Origin: Murinocardiopsis flavida
Lineage (GTDB): Bacteria; Actinomycetota; Actinomycetes; Streptosporangiales; Streptosporangiaceae
Assembly: GCF_003014485.1 (NCBI RefSeq)
Contig: NZ_PYGA01000026.1
Location: 27,736 to 91,735 of the forward strand
Length of the DNA stretch: 64,000 bases
Reading direction: 5' to 3'
The translations under genes and the position numbers were made by a program. Every line of letters begins with the position of its first letter. Position 1 is the stretch's first letter. Shown one piece after another: positions 8,171 through 16,617 of the stretch. The notes under the pieces were generated by a model. That model worked only from the letters and a program-made list of their open reading frames with translations, was not told the origin of the DNA and did not search any database.

Positions 8171-8680
8171 ATGACAACCGACGACCACCGGGAACCGGCC
8201 TCGGGCGGCACCGCTCTGGCGGGGCTCGCCCTGTTCGGAGTGGCCGCAGCGGCGGCCGCCCTCGTCGGGGTGCTGTCGAGCACCACGACGGCGCAGGAGT
8301 ACATGCGACTCGACCAGCCGCCGTGGGCGCCGCCCGCATGGCTGTTCGGGCCGGTGTGGACCGTCCTGTACGTCACCATCGCAGTGGCGGGCTGGGGGGT
8401 ATGGCGCGCCCACGGTTGGCGGGGCGCACGCCTTGAGCTGTCCCTGTTCGGGGCGCAGTTGCTGCTCAACGCCGCCTGGACGCCGCTGTTCTTCGCCGCG
8501 GGCCTGCGCGGCACGGCCTTCGCCGAGATCGTGCTGCTCTGGGCGGTACTGGCGGCGACGATCGCGGCCTTCGCCCGCCGCACGCCGTGGGCCGCGGCGC
8601 TGCTCGTCCCGTACTGGGCGTGGACGACGTTCGCCGCCGTTCTCAACTTCGCCGTGTGGCAGCTCAACACGGGCGTCTGA
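8171..8680 (+). CDS. tspO: TspO/MBR family tryptophan-rich sensory membrane protein
   Basis: 169 residues with five predicted helices. The signature LDQPPWAPPAWLFGPVWTVLY is the TspO motif (WxPPxxxFxPVWxxLY). NAAWTPLFF and VPYWAWTTFAAVLNFAVWQLN are the conserved helix 4 and 5 segments. TspO proteins bind porphyrins and cholesterol-like ligands and take part in tetrapyrrole or stress responses; their bacterial role is not settled. There is a photolyase operon nearby. ATG 8171 is preceded by GGGAAGGA. The MarR gene follows on the same strand. Confidence 0.93.
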   Translation: MTTDDHREPASGGTALAGLALFGVAAAAAALVGVLSSTTTAQEYMRLDQPPWAPPAWLFGPVWTVLYVTIAVAGWGVWRAHGWRGARLELSLFGAQLLLNAAWTPLFFAAGLRGTAFAEIVLLWAVLAATIAAFARRTPWAAALLVPYWAWTTFAAVLNFAVWQLNTGV

Positions 8681-8837
8681 CCGGTGCCGCGGCGGTATAC
8701 ATGGGGTGTCGTTCCAGCGAGCGCGCAGGCACGGACCCGATCACCTCGCGATGCCCCGCGCATCGGCGCGGTGCCCGTGCCCCGGGCTCGGCGCATCACG
8801 GGCCCGGCGGGCGGGCCGGTCGCGATCGGGGTGAGAG

Positions 8838-9374
8838 ATGGATACCGCAGCGGGACCCTCGGACCCCGGTCGGCCGCGGCCCCCGGACTCCGGGGAGCCG
8901 GGCGGAACGGACGCCTCGGGGCGGTCCCGCGATGCCCTCTACGCCGCGATCGAGACCGACGGCCAGCGCCTCGCCATCGGCCTCATCCGCCTGGTCCACG
9001 CGATGTCGGACCGCACCGAACTCAACCCCACCGACGTCCAGTGCTACCTGCTGCTCAAGGTCGGCGGCCCGCAGAGCCCCGGCGAGATCGCCGACGGACT
9101 CCGGCTCGCCTCGGGTTCGGTCACCGGCGTCATCGACCGCCTGGTCGATCGCGGCCTGGCCCGCAGAGAGCGCCCCGACGAGGATCGGCGCAGAGTCCTC
9201 GTCCACCTGAACGACGAGCGGCCGGCGGACCGCGTCCCCTCACCGGGGATGCGCGACGCGATGACCGCCGTCCACGCCCACTACACCGAAGCCGAACTGG
9301 CGGTCATCGCCGATTGGCTGGGCCGGGTCGGCCCCGCACTCGACGGCGTCGCCTCGGCCATGCGCCCGCAGTGA
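8838..9374 (+). CDS. MarR-family transcriptional regulator
   Basis: 178 residues. After a disordered N-terminal stretch (~30 residues), the winged helix-turn-helix reads NPTDVQCYLLLKVGGPQSPGEIADGLRLASGSVTGVIDRLVDRGLARRERPDEDRRRVLVHL. This includes the DxR wing motif (DEDRRR). It probably acts as a dimeric ligand-responsive repressor. It lies downstream of the 7343 gene and tspO on the same strand and could control them through the TTATCTCG palindrome; this is inference. ATG 8838 follows GGGGTGAGAG. Confidence 0.87.
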   Translation: MDTAAGPSDPGRPRPPDSGEPGGTDASGRSRDALYAAIETDGQRLAIGLIRLVHAMSDRTELNPTDVQCYLLLKVGGPQSPGEIADGLRLASGSVTGVIDRLVDRGLARRERPDEDRRRVLVHLNDERPADRVPSPGMRDAMTAVHAHYTEAELAVIADWLGRVGPALDGVASAMRPQ

Positions 9375-9419
9375 GCCATGTGCCCGCCGTGACCGGCCGG
9401 GTCAGTCCGATGGCGGGCC

Positions 9420-9450
9420 GTCCGACGGCTTGCCGGACCGGCCGTCGGAC
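9420..9450. terminator. Bidirectional terminator between MarR and photolyase
   Basis: GTCCGACGGC (9420-9429) pairs perfectly with GCCGTCGGAC (9441-9450) around an 11-base loop. It sits in the short gap between two convergent genes. No T-run, as usual for actinomycete terminators. Confidence 0.6.
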
Positions 9451-9461
9451 CGACCACCGGG

Positions 9462-10790
9462 CTAACCGCCGGACGGCCCCTCCGCTGCGGTGATGGGTGG
9501 CGGGTAGCCGCCGGGCGGCCGGTCGAGCCGCCACGGCGCGTGGATCTCCGCCCCGCTCAGCGCGGCGAGTTCGGGGACGTAGCGGCGGACGTAGGCGCCG
9601 TCGGGGTCGAAGCGCCGCGCCTGCCGCAGCAGGTTGAAGCTCCGGTTGGGGCGGGTGTCGTTGCCCGTTCCGGCGATCCACTGCCAGTTGCCGTAGTTGT
9701 TCGCGATGTCGCCGTCGGCCAGCAGCGCGTGGAAGTGGTCGCCGCCGTGGACCCAGTGGACGCGCAGCTCGCGCGTGAGGAACGCCGCGGTGAGCATCCG
9801 CGCGCGGTTGTGCATGAAGCCCTCGTGCCGCAGCTGGCGCATTCCCGCGTCGATGATCGGGACGCCGGTCCGCCCCTCGCGCCAGGCGTCGAAGCCGTCC
9901 CGGTCCGTGCGCCACCGGGTGGACCGCGGCCGGTAGTCGCGCCGCGCGATCTCGGGGAACGCCGCCGTGACCTGGTGGTGGAAGTCCCGCCACGCCAGCT
10001 GCCGGACGAAGGCCGCCCCCTTCGGATGGTCGCGCGCGGCACGGGCGAGTTCCAGCGGCGAGACGCAGCCGAAGCGCAGGTCCGCGCCCAGCCGCGAGGT
10101 GGCGGCCGCGGCGAGCGCGTCGTGGCGCTCCTCGTAGTCGCCGATGGGCCCGGCCAGCCACGCCTTCATCCGCTTCCGCGCCGCCGTCTCGCCACCGTGC
10201 TGGACGTCGGGGGAGAGCTCGCCGCGCCCCTGCCCGAGCAGCGACGCGCCAGGCAGCCGTCCCACGGGGATGTCGCCGGGCCCCGGGACGCGGCGCGGGG
10301 TCGGCACGGCGGCGCGCCACTCGCGGCGCTCCCAGGCGCGCCAGAACGGGGTGAACACCTTGTAGTGGTCGCCGCCCGCGGGGGTGAGGTCGAGCGGCGG
10401 GACGACGCACACACCGGGGAACTCCCGGACGTCGACGCGGGCGCGGCCGCCCTCGTCGACGAGGCGGCGGTGGCGCCGCTGCGCCGCCGCGCTCACGTCG
10501 CGGGTCAGGAACACGGCGCCGGCCCCGGTGCGCTCCGCCGTCCGCAGCGTCTCGGTCACGGTGTCGCCGGTGCGCAGGACCAGGTCGCCGCCGCGGGTGC
10601 GCAGCGCAGCCCGCAGGTCGGCCAGCGCGTCGCGGAGGTAGTGGATGCGGTTGCGGGCGCTGCGGCTCAGGATCTCCGGGTCCAGGACGAACAGCGGGAC
10701 GACGCGGTCCCCGCGCCGCACGGCCTCGTGCAACGCGGGGTGGTCGTGGACGCGCAGGTCACGCGTGTACAGCAGGATGACGGTCGACAC
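9462..10790 (-). CDS. phrB: Deoxyribodipyrimidine photolyase (CPD photolyase, class I type)
   Basis: 442 residues. The N-terminal antenna-binding Rossmann domain begins VILLYTRDLRVHDHPALHEA. The C-terminal FAD domain has RQLAWRDFHHQV, GMRQLRHEGFMHNRARML and the signature HWVHGGDHFHALLADGDIANNYGNWQW followed by AGTGNDTRPNRSFN. It uses blue light and reduced FAD to split cyclobutane pyrimidine dimers. The start is GTG 10790, 19 bases after the SDR gene, so it is the third gene of an operon with DUF4383 and SDR-DUF2867 proteins. This pairing with an SDR-DUF2867 gene is seen in light-inducible loci of other bacteria. Confidence 0.95.
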   Translation of the reverse strand: MSTVILLYTRDLRVHDHPALHEAVRRGDRVVPLFVLDPEILSRSARNRIHYLRDALADLRAALRTRGGDLVLRTGDTVTETLRTAERTGAGAVFLTRDVSAAAQRRHRRLVDEGGRARVDVREFPGVCVVPPLDLTPAGGDHYKVFTPFWRAWERREWRAAVPTPRRVPGPGDIPVGRLPGASLLGQGRGELSPDVQHGGETAARKRMKAWLAGPIGDYEERHDALAAAATSRLGADLRFGCVSPLELARAARDHPKGAAFVRQLAWRDFHHQVTAAFPEIARRDYRPRSTRWRTDRDGFDAWREGRTGVPIIDAGMRQLRHEGFMHNRARMLTAAFLTRELRVHWVHGGDHFHALLADGDIANNYGNWQWIAGTGNDTRPNRSFNLLRQARRFDPDGAYVRRYVPELAALSGAEIHAPWRLDRPPGGYPPPITAAEGPSGG

Positions 10791-10809
10791 GTCGGCCCTT
10801 CTCCATGGT

Positions 10810-12294
10810 TCAGGTCGCCCCCTCGCGGGGCGGGGACGGCTGGGGCCGCTGCTCCTCCGCCGCGGCCGTGATCCGGCGCGCCATGGAGCCGAACACCAGG
10901 CCGTGGAACGGCCTCACGCCCCACCAGTAGAGCTGTCCGGCGAGGCCGCGGGGGTGGAACAGCGCCCGCTGGCGGTACCGGATGGCCCCGTTGTGCTCCT
11001 CGACGCGCAGTTCGAGCCAGGCCAGCCCCGGCAGGCGCATCTCGGCCCGCAGCCGCAGCAGCTCCCCGCGGTCGACCTCCTCGACCCGCCAGAAGTCCAG
11101 CGAGTCGCCGATGCGCAGCCGCTGCGGGTCGCGGCGCCCCCTGCGCAGCCCAACACCGCCCACGACGCGGTCGAGCGCGCCCCGCACGCCCCACGCCAGC
11201 GGCCAGGAGTACCAGCCGTGGTCGCCGCCGATGCCCTCGATGACGTCCCACAGCTCCGTGCGCGACGCCGCGGTGGGGCGGCTCCGCTCGTCCACGTAGA
11301 GGGAGCCCCCGGACCAGTCCCGGTCGGTGGGGAGCGGGTCGGACGGGGCGCTGGGCCAGGCGGCCGACGACCAGCGGGTCGCGACCTCGGCCTCGCCGAC
11401 GCGGCGCAGCGCGAGTTCCGCGGCCTGCTCGAACCCCAGCCGCTCGTGGTCGCCGAGCAGGTCGGCGAGGTCGTCCTCCTGGCATACGGCCTCGTTGCGC
11501 AGCGACTCGATCAGCGGCCGGGCGATGGCGCCGGGCACCGGTGTCACCAGTCCCACCCAGAGGCTCGACAGGCCGGGGGAGAGGACACCGACCGGGATGA
11601 TCACCCGCCGGCCCAGGCCGGCCAGGCGGGCGAAGCGCCGGATCATCTCGGCGTAGGTGAGCACGTCCGGCCCGCCGATGTCGAAGGCCCGGTTGGTGTC
11701 GGCGGGCAGTTCTGCGGCCTCCACCAGCAGCCGCAGCGCGTCGCGCACGGCGATCGGCTGGACCCGGGTCGACACCCAGCGCGGGGTGGTCATGACGGGC
11801 AGGCGCTCGGTGAGGTACCGCAGCATCTCGAACGACGCCGAGCCCGACCCGAGGATGATGGCGGCGCGCAGCACCGCCGTCGGCACCCCGGAGTCGAGCA
11901 GGATGTCGGCCACCTGGCTGCGGGAGCGCATGTGCGCCGACAGGGCCCCGCCCTCGTGGTGCAGGCCGCCCAGGTACACGATCCGGCCGACCCCGGCGTC
12001 CTTCGCGGCGGCGGCGAATGAGTGGGCGGCGTCGCTGTCGCGCTGCGCGAAACCGCCGCCGGCCCCCATGGCGTGCACGAGGTAGTAGGCGACGTCGACG
12101 CCTTCGAGAGCGGGCGCCAGGCTCGCCGGGTCCAGGACGTCGCCGCTGACCACCTCGACGTCGGCGCGCCACGGGTGGTCGCGCAGCTTCTCCGGCGACC
12201 TGGCCATACAGCGCACGGTGTGACCGGCGCGCAGCAATTCGGGGGCCAGCCGCCCGCCGATGTAGCCCGTTGCGCCGGTGACCAGGACCCGCAT
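10810..12294 (-). CDS. NAD(P)-binding SDR protein fused to DUF2867
   Basis: 494 residues. Residues 1-~280 are an atypical extended short-chain dehydrogenase (VTGATGYIGGRLAPELL nucleotide motif; DVAYYLVHAMGAG; QPIAVRDALRLLVEA). Residues ~320-480 are a DUF2867 domain, including YSWPLAWGVRGALDRVVGG and LYWWGVRPFHGLVFGSMARRI near the end. The enzyme activity is unknown. Related fusions sit next to photolyase genes, so a role in photo-oxidative stress is plausible. The stop of the upstream DUF4383 gene abuts this start (12295/12294), which indicates tight coupling. Confidence 0.86.
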   Translation of the reverse strand: MRVLVTGATGYIGGRLAPELLRAGHTVRCMARSPEKLRDHPWRADVEVVSGDVLDPASLAPALEGVDVAYYLVHAMGAGGGFAQRDSDAAHSFAAAAKDAGVGRIVYLGGLHHEGGALSAHMRSRSQVADILLDSGVPTAVLRAAIILGSGSASFEMLRYLTERLPVMTTPRWVSTRVQPIAVRDALRLLVEAAELPADTNRAFDIGGPDVLTYAEMIRRFARLAGLGRRVIIPVGVLSPGLSSLWVGLVTPVPGAIARPLIESLRNEAVCQEDDLADLLGDHERLGFEQAAELALRRVGEAEVATRWSSAAWPSAPSDPLPTDRDWSGGSLYVDERSRPTAASRTELWDVIEGIGGDHGWYSWPLAWGVRGALDRVVGGVGLRRGRRDPQRLRIGDSLDFWRVEEVDRGELLRLRAEMRLPGLAWLELRVEEHNGAIRYRQRALFHPRGLAGQLYWWGVRPFHGLVFGSMARRITAAAEEQRPQPSPPREGAT

Positions 12295-12801
12295 CTAGCC
12301 CCTGCCCTTTGCGGCGGGACCGCGCGTCGCCCTGCCGGCCCGGGCCGCGTCGCGCCTGCGCCGGTAGGGATTGTCGTCCGGGAGCCCCCCGCTGACCCGC
12401 CCGTACATCCCGAAGGTCAGGACCATGAGTCCGACGACGAAGCTGAAGATGACGTTGGGCATCCGGAAGGCCAGCAGGTTGTACGCGGTGTCCATCAGCG
12501 CGAGGTTGACGAACCCGCTCAGCAGGAACGCGGTGCCGACCACCATGTTCAGCCAGGACGCGAAGTTCCCCCCGACGACCGCGCCGCCGATGAGGACGGC
12601 GCCGACGACGACCGAGATCAGGCTCAGCAGTCCGTTGCTGGACAGTCCCGCGATCTCCTGCCCCTGCGTGTCGAAGAAGGCCAGCCGGTTCAGGAAGCCG
12701 AGCGCGCCGAAGGCCAGGAGAACCAGGCCGGTCAGCCCGGCGCCGACCCGGTAGACCATGCTGAGCCGGTGATCGACGGGCAGGTTCTCGTCCAGTTTCA
12801 T
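12295..12801 (-). CDS. DUF4383 membrane protein
   Basis: About 168 residues with four hydrophobic helices (VGAGLTGLVLLAFGALGFL; LLSLISVVVGAVLIGGAVV; MVVGTAFLLSGFVNLAL; NVIFSFVVGLMVLTFGMYG) and a basic, disordered C-terminal tail. The frame continues to 12813, but ATG 12801 is chosen because a run of GGGGGG lies five bases before it. It is the first gene of the operon leading into SDR-DUF2867 and photolyase. The family is widespread in actinobacteria and uncharacterised. Confidence 0.82.
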   Translation of the reverse strand: MKLDENLPVDHRLSMVYRVGAGLTGLVLLAFGALGFLNRLAFFDTQGQEIAGLSSNGLLSLISVVVGAVLIGGAVVGGNFASWLNMVVGTAFLLSGFVNLALMDTAYNLLAFRMPNVIFSFVVGLMVLTFGMYGRVSGGLPDDNPYRRRRDAARAGRATRGPAAKGRG

Positions 12802-12951
12802 GACGCCCCCCAAAATGGTGACTCTGCGTCATAGTTCCTGCTGCCCAGTCTTTGCGCCGCCAGACGTACACGCAACCCGCATCGCTTCCGCAACGGATCG
12901 GCGGCGGTTCGCGAGTCGAGGTGCCGCGCGGCCCCGCGGCGGCGCCACGGC

Positions 12952-13440
12952 TCAGCAGTCCGCGGGGTCCTCGATCTCCGGCAGTTCGGCCAGGTGGGCG
13001 AGGACGCGGTCGCTGATGGCCGTCACGATGTCGAGTTCCTCGGGGGTCATGAGGTCGATGAAGTGCTGGCGTACGCGGAGGACGTGGTCGGGGGCCGCCT
13101 CGGTGATGGCGTTCCGGCCCTGCGGGGTCAGGCACACCATGGCGCTGCGGGCGTCGGCGGGGTTGGACTCGCGTGCGATGAGCCCGCGCTGCTCCATGCG
13201 GCGCATCAGGTGTGAGAGTCGACTCTTCTCCCAGAGCAACTGGGACCGCAGGCGCTGTGCCGGCATCCTGCCGTCGGGGTGTTCGGACAGGACGACCAGC
13301 ATCTCGTACTCGGACGCCGAGAGCCCGGAATCCTGGAGCAGGTCCTGATTCAGCCGTGCGCTCAACTGGCTGTGCATGCGCAGGCTGCCGCGCCACGCGC
13401 GGTCCTCCCGCGTACTCAGCCAAGACGGTTCGGTCGCCAT
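12952..13440 (-). CDS. MarR-family regulator
   Basis: 162 residues. The winged-helix core is GLSASEYEMLVVLSEHPDGRMPAQRLRSQLLWEKSRLSHLMRRMEQRGLIARESNPADARSAMVCLT, with the D-A-R wing motif. The long N- and C-terminal helices form the dimer. There is a single Cys, at the C-terminus (DPADC), so redox sensing through two cysteines is unlikely. ATG 13440 follows GGAGGGTG. It is transcribed away from an FMN-reductase gene, and an imperfect palindrome lies in the shared region. This fits a local repressor of the reductase. Confidence 0.88.
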   Translation of the reverse strand: MATEPSWLSTREDRAWRGSLRMHSQLSARLNQDLLQDSGLSASEYEMLVVLSEHPDGRMPAQRLRSQLLWEKSRLSHLMRRMEQRGLIARESNPADARSAMVCLTPQGRNAITEAAPDHVLRVRQHFIDLMTPEELDIVTAISDRVLAHLAELPEIEDPADC

Positions 13441-13458
13441 CGCCTCACCCTCCGCTAT

Positions 13459-13476
13459 TGGTTGACGGGTCAGCCA
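13459..13476. promoter_or_regulatory. Candidate MarR operator
   Basis: TGGTTGAC-GG-GTCAGCCA, 8-bp arms with one mismatch. It is 19 bases upstream of the MarR start and within the region shared with the divergent FMN reductase. The size and position suit a MarR dimer site. Confidence 0.5.
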
Positions 13477-13603
13477 TTACAGTTGATCATGCGGTGCGCG
13501 GTCGGCCGCAGCACGTGCGCCGCGATGCGCCCGACCGCCGGATCTCCGACATCCAACCGCGTGTACGGCGAGACCAACAATTGTGAAGGAGTACGGCCGC
13601 ACC

Positions 13604-14173
13604 ATGTCCAAGCTTGAGATCATCATCGCCAGCACCCGCCCCGGGAGGGTGGGACCGCAGGTCGGCCGGTGGATCGAGGACGCAGCCGGTGCGCATGGCG
13701 GGTTCTCCGAGGTCGAAATGGTCGACCTCGCCGAGGTGGACCTGCCGTTCATGAACGAGCCGCACCACCCCCGGCTGGGCCAGTACACCCATGACCACAC
13801 GCGCCGGTGGAGCGAGAAGGTCGCCGAGGCCGACGCGTTCGCGTTCGTCATGCCGGAGTACAACTACGGGTACAACGCCGAACTCAAGAACGCCATCGAC
13901 TACCTGCACCACGAGTGGAAGTACAAGCCCGTCGGGCTGGTCAGCTACGGGGGAGTCGCAGCGGGGACCCGCGCGGCGCAGATGATCAAGCAGGTTGTCA
14001 CGACACTGAAGATGACCCCGGTGTTCGAGGCGGTGTCGATCCCGTTCGTCTCGCAGTTCCTGGCCGAGGACGGCACCCTCACCCCGAACGAGGAGATGCA
14101 GACCGCCGCGAAGGCGATGCTCGAAGAACTCGCCCGCACAGAGAGCGCCCTCCGGCCCCTGCGCGCGACCTGA
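13604..14173 (+). CDS. NADPH-dependent FMN reductase (flavodoxin-like)
   Basis: About 189 residues. The flavodoxin-like fold starts KLEIIIASTRPGRVGPQVGRW (phosphate loop for FMN). The flavin ring loop FVMPEYNYGYNAELKNAIDYL is the family signature, followed by KPVGLVSYGGVAAGTRAAQMI. Such enzymes reduce quinones, azo dyes or chromate, or supply FMNH2. ATG 13604 is preceded by AAGGAG; a GTG seven codons earlier is in frame but has no ribosome site. It is divergent from a MarR gene, as is common for quinone- or electrophile-induced reductases. Confidence 0.9.
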   Translation: MSKLEIIIASTRPGRVGPQVGRWIEDAAGAHGGFSEVEMVDLAEVDLPFMNEPHHPRLGQYTHDHTRRWSEKVAEADAFAFVMPEYNYGYNAELKNAIDYLHHEWKYKPVGLVSYGGVAAGTRAAQMIKQVVTTLKMTPVFEAVSIPFVSQFLAEDGTLTPNEEMQTAAKAMLEELARTESALRPLRAT

Positions 14174-14200
14174 CGCGGTGGAGCGGCCGCGGGCCAAGCG

Positions 14201-14235
14201 CGGGAGCACGCCGCGAGCTTCGCGAGGTGCTCCCG
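14201..14235. terminator. Hairpin between FMN reductase and DUF397 genes
   Basis: CGGGAGCAC (14201-14209) pairs with GTGCTCCCG (14227-14235). The loop itself contains a second stem (CGCGA/TCGCG). It sits between convergent genes and is likely a bidirectional terminator. Confidence 0.6.
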
Positions 14236-14242
14236 TGGCCGG

Positions 14243-14443
14243 TCAGAGGCCGTTGTTCCTGGCGGCGTCGATGAAGGCCCGCCACTCCCCGGCCCCGAAG
14301 AAGAGCGCGCCAAGCTCACGGTTCTTGGTGTCGCGGATCGCCACGCCACGACGCCCATCCGCCATCTCAACGCAGTTGTCAGCCGCGGACGAGTAGCTGG
14401 AGGTGCGGAACGGTCTGTCGAAGTCTTCGATAGAGAGGTGCAT
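14243..14443 (-). CDS. DUF397 small protein, partner of XRE/DUF5753 regulator
   Basis: 66 residues from ATG 14443; the longer frame to 14647 runs under the upstream gene. The DUF397 pattern is plain: FRTSSYSSAADNCVEMADG, then VAIRDTKNRELGALFFGAGEWRAFIDA. In Streptomyces these proteins are encoded beside WhiJ- or AbaA-type XRE regulators and modulate them; some pairs behave like toxin-antitoxin modules. Here it follows the XRE gene by 19 bases on the same strand, so the two form an operon. The biochemical role is unresolved. Confidence 0.85.
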   Translation of the reverse strand: MHLSIEDFDRPFRTSSYSSAADNCVEMADGRRGVAIRDTKNRELGALFFGAGEWRAFIDAARNNGL

Positions 14444-14462
14444 TGGTGCGATCCTGTAATTC

Positions 14463-15323
14463 CTAGGTGTGCTGTTGGAGGAGCCCCGTGAGCAGCGCTG
14501 ACGAATCCTCTTGGGAGAGAGCGCTTCCACACGCGTGGGTGAACATCGTGCGATGAAGGGCCACCTCCTCCTTGTTCTCAAGATATCCGCTGCGCGTGGC
14601 CGTCTCCGTATGGACGATCGACAGGTCGTAGTCCCCGGCGAAGTCAAGGATCACAAACGAAGAGCCCAAGGCGCCATGCAGCCCTGAGCGCAGCGGCATG
14701 ACCTGGATCGAGACGTGGGAGGCGTTTTGGGCCAGGTCGATCAAATGCTGCACTTGGGGGCCGAACACCTTCGGGATCCCGATCATGCGCTGCACAGCCG
14801 CCTCCTCGATGACGAACGAGACGATGGGCGGGCTCTGTCGGTTCAGAATCTCCTGCCTGCGCATGCGGGCCTCGACCTTGCGCTCAATGTCATCCGGTGC
14901 CAGAAAGGCATACGCGTTCATGAGGCTGGTCGCATACTCGCGCTTTTGGAGCAGTCCGGGGATGAACACTGGCTCGTAGCTGCTCATCTGGGTCGCCTCA
15001 TCCTCGAACGCTGGCAGCGAACCATCGAAGGCGTCGCCGAAGGCGCTCCACCAGCCACGCCGCTTGGCGTCCCGCATCAGGTTCTCTAACGACGCTCGGC
15101 GCTCCGGTTCGTGGATGCCGTACAGGTCGAGGAGCGCTCGCAGGTCGGTGAGGTTTCCTCTGGTCCAGCGCCCATGTTCATAGTTGTGCACTTTGGTCTT
15201 GGCCCAGTCGAGCTCGTCGGCCACCTGATCGAGGGTGAACTTCGCCGCCTCGCGGCTGCGCCGCAGCTCTCGTGCGAGCTGTCGCTTTCCGACCGTGGGA
15301 AGCGACGGCTGTTTCGCTGCCAT
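14463..15323 (-). CDS. XRE helix-turn-helix regulator with DUF5753 (WhiJ/AbaA-like)
   Basis: 286 residues from ATG 15323; the frame extends to 15449 but that part is promoter DNA. The N-terminal XRE domain (residues ~15-75) reads LARELRRSREAAKFTLDQVADELDWAKTKVHNYEHG. The remainder is a DUF5753 domain with SYEPVFIPGLLQKREYA, RRQEILNRQSPPIVSFVIEEAAVQRMIG and VSIQVMPLRSGLHGALGSSFVIL. Proteins of this family regulate differentiation or antibiotic production in streptomycetes and work with a DUF397 partner, which is the next gene. GC content is visibly lower than in its neighbours. A palindrome sits in the divergent promoter region. Confidence 0.88.
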   Translation of the reverse strand: MAAKQPSLPTVGKRQLARELRRSREAAKFTLDQVADELDWAKTKVHNYEHGRWTRGNLTDLRALLDLYGIHEPERRASLENLMRDAKRRGWWSAFGDAFDGSLPAFEDEATQMSSYEPVFIPGLLQKREYATSLMNAYAFLAPDDIERKVEARMRRQEILNRQSPPIVSFVIEEAAVQRMIGIPKVFGPQVQHLIDLAQNASHVSIQVMPLRSGLHGALGSSFVILDFAGDYDLSIVHTETATRSGYLENKEEVALHRTMFTHACGSALSQEDSSALLTGLLQQHT

Positions 15324-15427
15324 GAGGGCTCCTGAACTCGGACTGTCGGTGGAATACGCCGCTGATCGTAGTACGAACCCCTCAAATAAGAACCAGACAT
15401 ATTGCCCAAAGTAACTATGGACTTGAA

Positions 15428-15446
15428 AACTATGAAGTTCATAGTT
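15428..15446. promoter_or_regulatory. Operator in the divergent XRE-XRE promoter
   Basis: Perfect palindrome AACTATGAA-G-TTCATAGTT, flanked by two further ACTATGG copies (around 15411 and 15449). It lies in an unusually AT-rich stretch (15360-15460) between two divergent XRE genes. Likely bound by one or both regulators. Confidence 0.65.
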
Positions 15447-15487
15447 CACTATGGTGCTCTTCGGTGATTTCTTCGAGGGAGGACGCC

Positions 15488-16453
15488 ATGGTGGAGCAAC
15501 ACCGCATGCATGCGGGAGCGGGAACCGTCCCGCCGGGTGAAGGGCCTGCGGATCCGTGGGTGCGGTTCGGGTCGCGGGTGCGATCCGCGCGGGAGAAGCG
15601 CGGCCTCGGCCTCTCCGAGATTGCGAAACGGGCGGTGGTCGGCGACTACACCCTGCGCCAGATCGAGGACGGCGAGGAAGACCCCGGCCGCCGCGTGACC
15701 GAGATCCTCGACACCGAGTACGGCGCCGAAGGCGTCCTGCTGGATGCCTGGGCCCAGGTCCACATCAGCGACCAACTCCGCGCCGGGGCCACCATCACCG
15801 ACCTCCACTGCGAAGCCGCCCAGATCCGCGCCTACGCCCCCCTCGTCCTGCCCGACGCCTACCTCACCGCCGACTACGCCCGCGCCCTCACCCGCGCCGA
15901 ACGCCCCATGGAGTCGAACTATCTCTGCGGCGACCGCCCGCGCGTGCCCCGGCTGATGGCGACCTCCTCCGGCCCGGCCTTCCACTGCCTCATCGTGGAC
16001 GAGGCCGCCCTGCACCGCACGGCCGCCACCCCCGACGTCCAGGCCGCCCAACACGCCCACCTGCACGCACTCGCGAAAGCCTCGTACATCACCGTGCACG
16101 TCATCCCCGCCGGCACCCCGCACCACCCCGGCCTGCGCGGCGCGTTCTGGACCCTGGCCTTCTCCCCCCGCCACACCCTCGCCTACACCCCGCACCCGCG
16201 CGGGCCCGGCCACCTCGTCACCGACGCCACCCACATCAAGGGCTACGCCGACCTCTTCGCCACCCTGCAAGGCGTCGCCCTGTCCGCCGCCGACTCCCTG
16301 GCGCTACTCGCCGACACCGCAGCCGCCGCCGCAGCCGCCGCCGACCCGGCCCAGGCCCCGCCCCGCCGCGCCCTCACCACCGGCACCACCACGGCTCCCA
16401 CCGGCTCGGGCGCCCAGTTGCGCAACCTCGCGACCCGCCCCGCCCACCCCTAG
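15488..16453 (+). CDS. Second XRE/DUF5753 regulator, divergent
   Basis: 321 residues from ATG 15488, chosen because GAGGGAGGA precedes it. The XRE domain (residues ~22-85) reads FGSRVRSAREKRGLGLSEIAKRAVVGDYTLRQIEDGEEDPGRRV. The DUF5753 domain follows, with IRAYAPLVLPDAYLTADYARAL, FHCLIVDEAALHRT and ITVHVIPAGTPHHPGLRGAFWTL. The tail is Ala-rich and disordered, and there is no adjacent DUF397 gene. It faces the other XRE gene across an AT-rich operator region. It may regulate the ATPase gene downstream or cross-regulate its neighbour. Confidence 0.85.
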   Translation: MVEQHRMHAGAGTVPPGEGPADPWVRFGSRVRSAREKRGLGLSEIAKRAVVGDYTLRQIEDGEEDPGRRVTEILDTEYGAEGVLLDAWAQVHISDQLRAGATITDLHCEAAQIRAYAPLVLPDAYLTADYARALTRAERPMESNYLCGDRPRVPRLMATSSGPAFHCLIVDEAALHRTAATPDVQAAQHAHLHALAKASYITVHVIPAGTPHHPGLRGAFWTLAFSPRHTLAYTPHPRGPGHLVTDATHIKGYADLFATLQGVALSAADSLALLADTAAAAAAAADPAQAPPRRALTTGTTTAPTGSGAQLRNLATRPAHP

Positions 16454-16456
16454 CCC

Positions 16457-16518
16457 GCTGATCTTGACGAACCGGTGCCCTCACCGGCCGTTGAGAGGCC
16501 CGTTTCGTCAAGATCAGC
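16457..16518. terminator. Long stem-loop after the XRE gene
   Basis: GCTGATCTTGACGAA (16457-16471) and TTCGTCAAGATCAGC (16504-16518) are perfect 15-bp arms. Inside is a second hairpin CCGGTG-CCCT-CACCGG (16472-16487). It starts four bases after the stop codon. A terminator is the simplest reading; the long AT-balanced stem could also be a remnant of a small mobile repeat. Confidence 0.55.
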
Positions 16519-16617
16519 AAGGCCGACGCCCACAGAAAAGCTCTGGCGGGTGCGCTAACACCCCCAGAGCACGGCCGAGCAACACCCACACCCATCAAGG
16601 AACCAGGAGTTGCCGAC

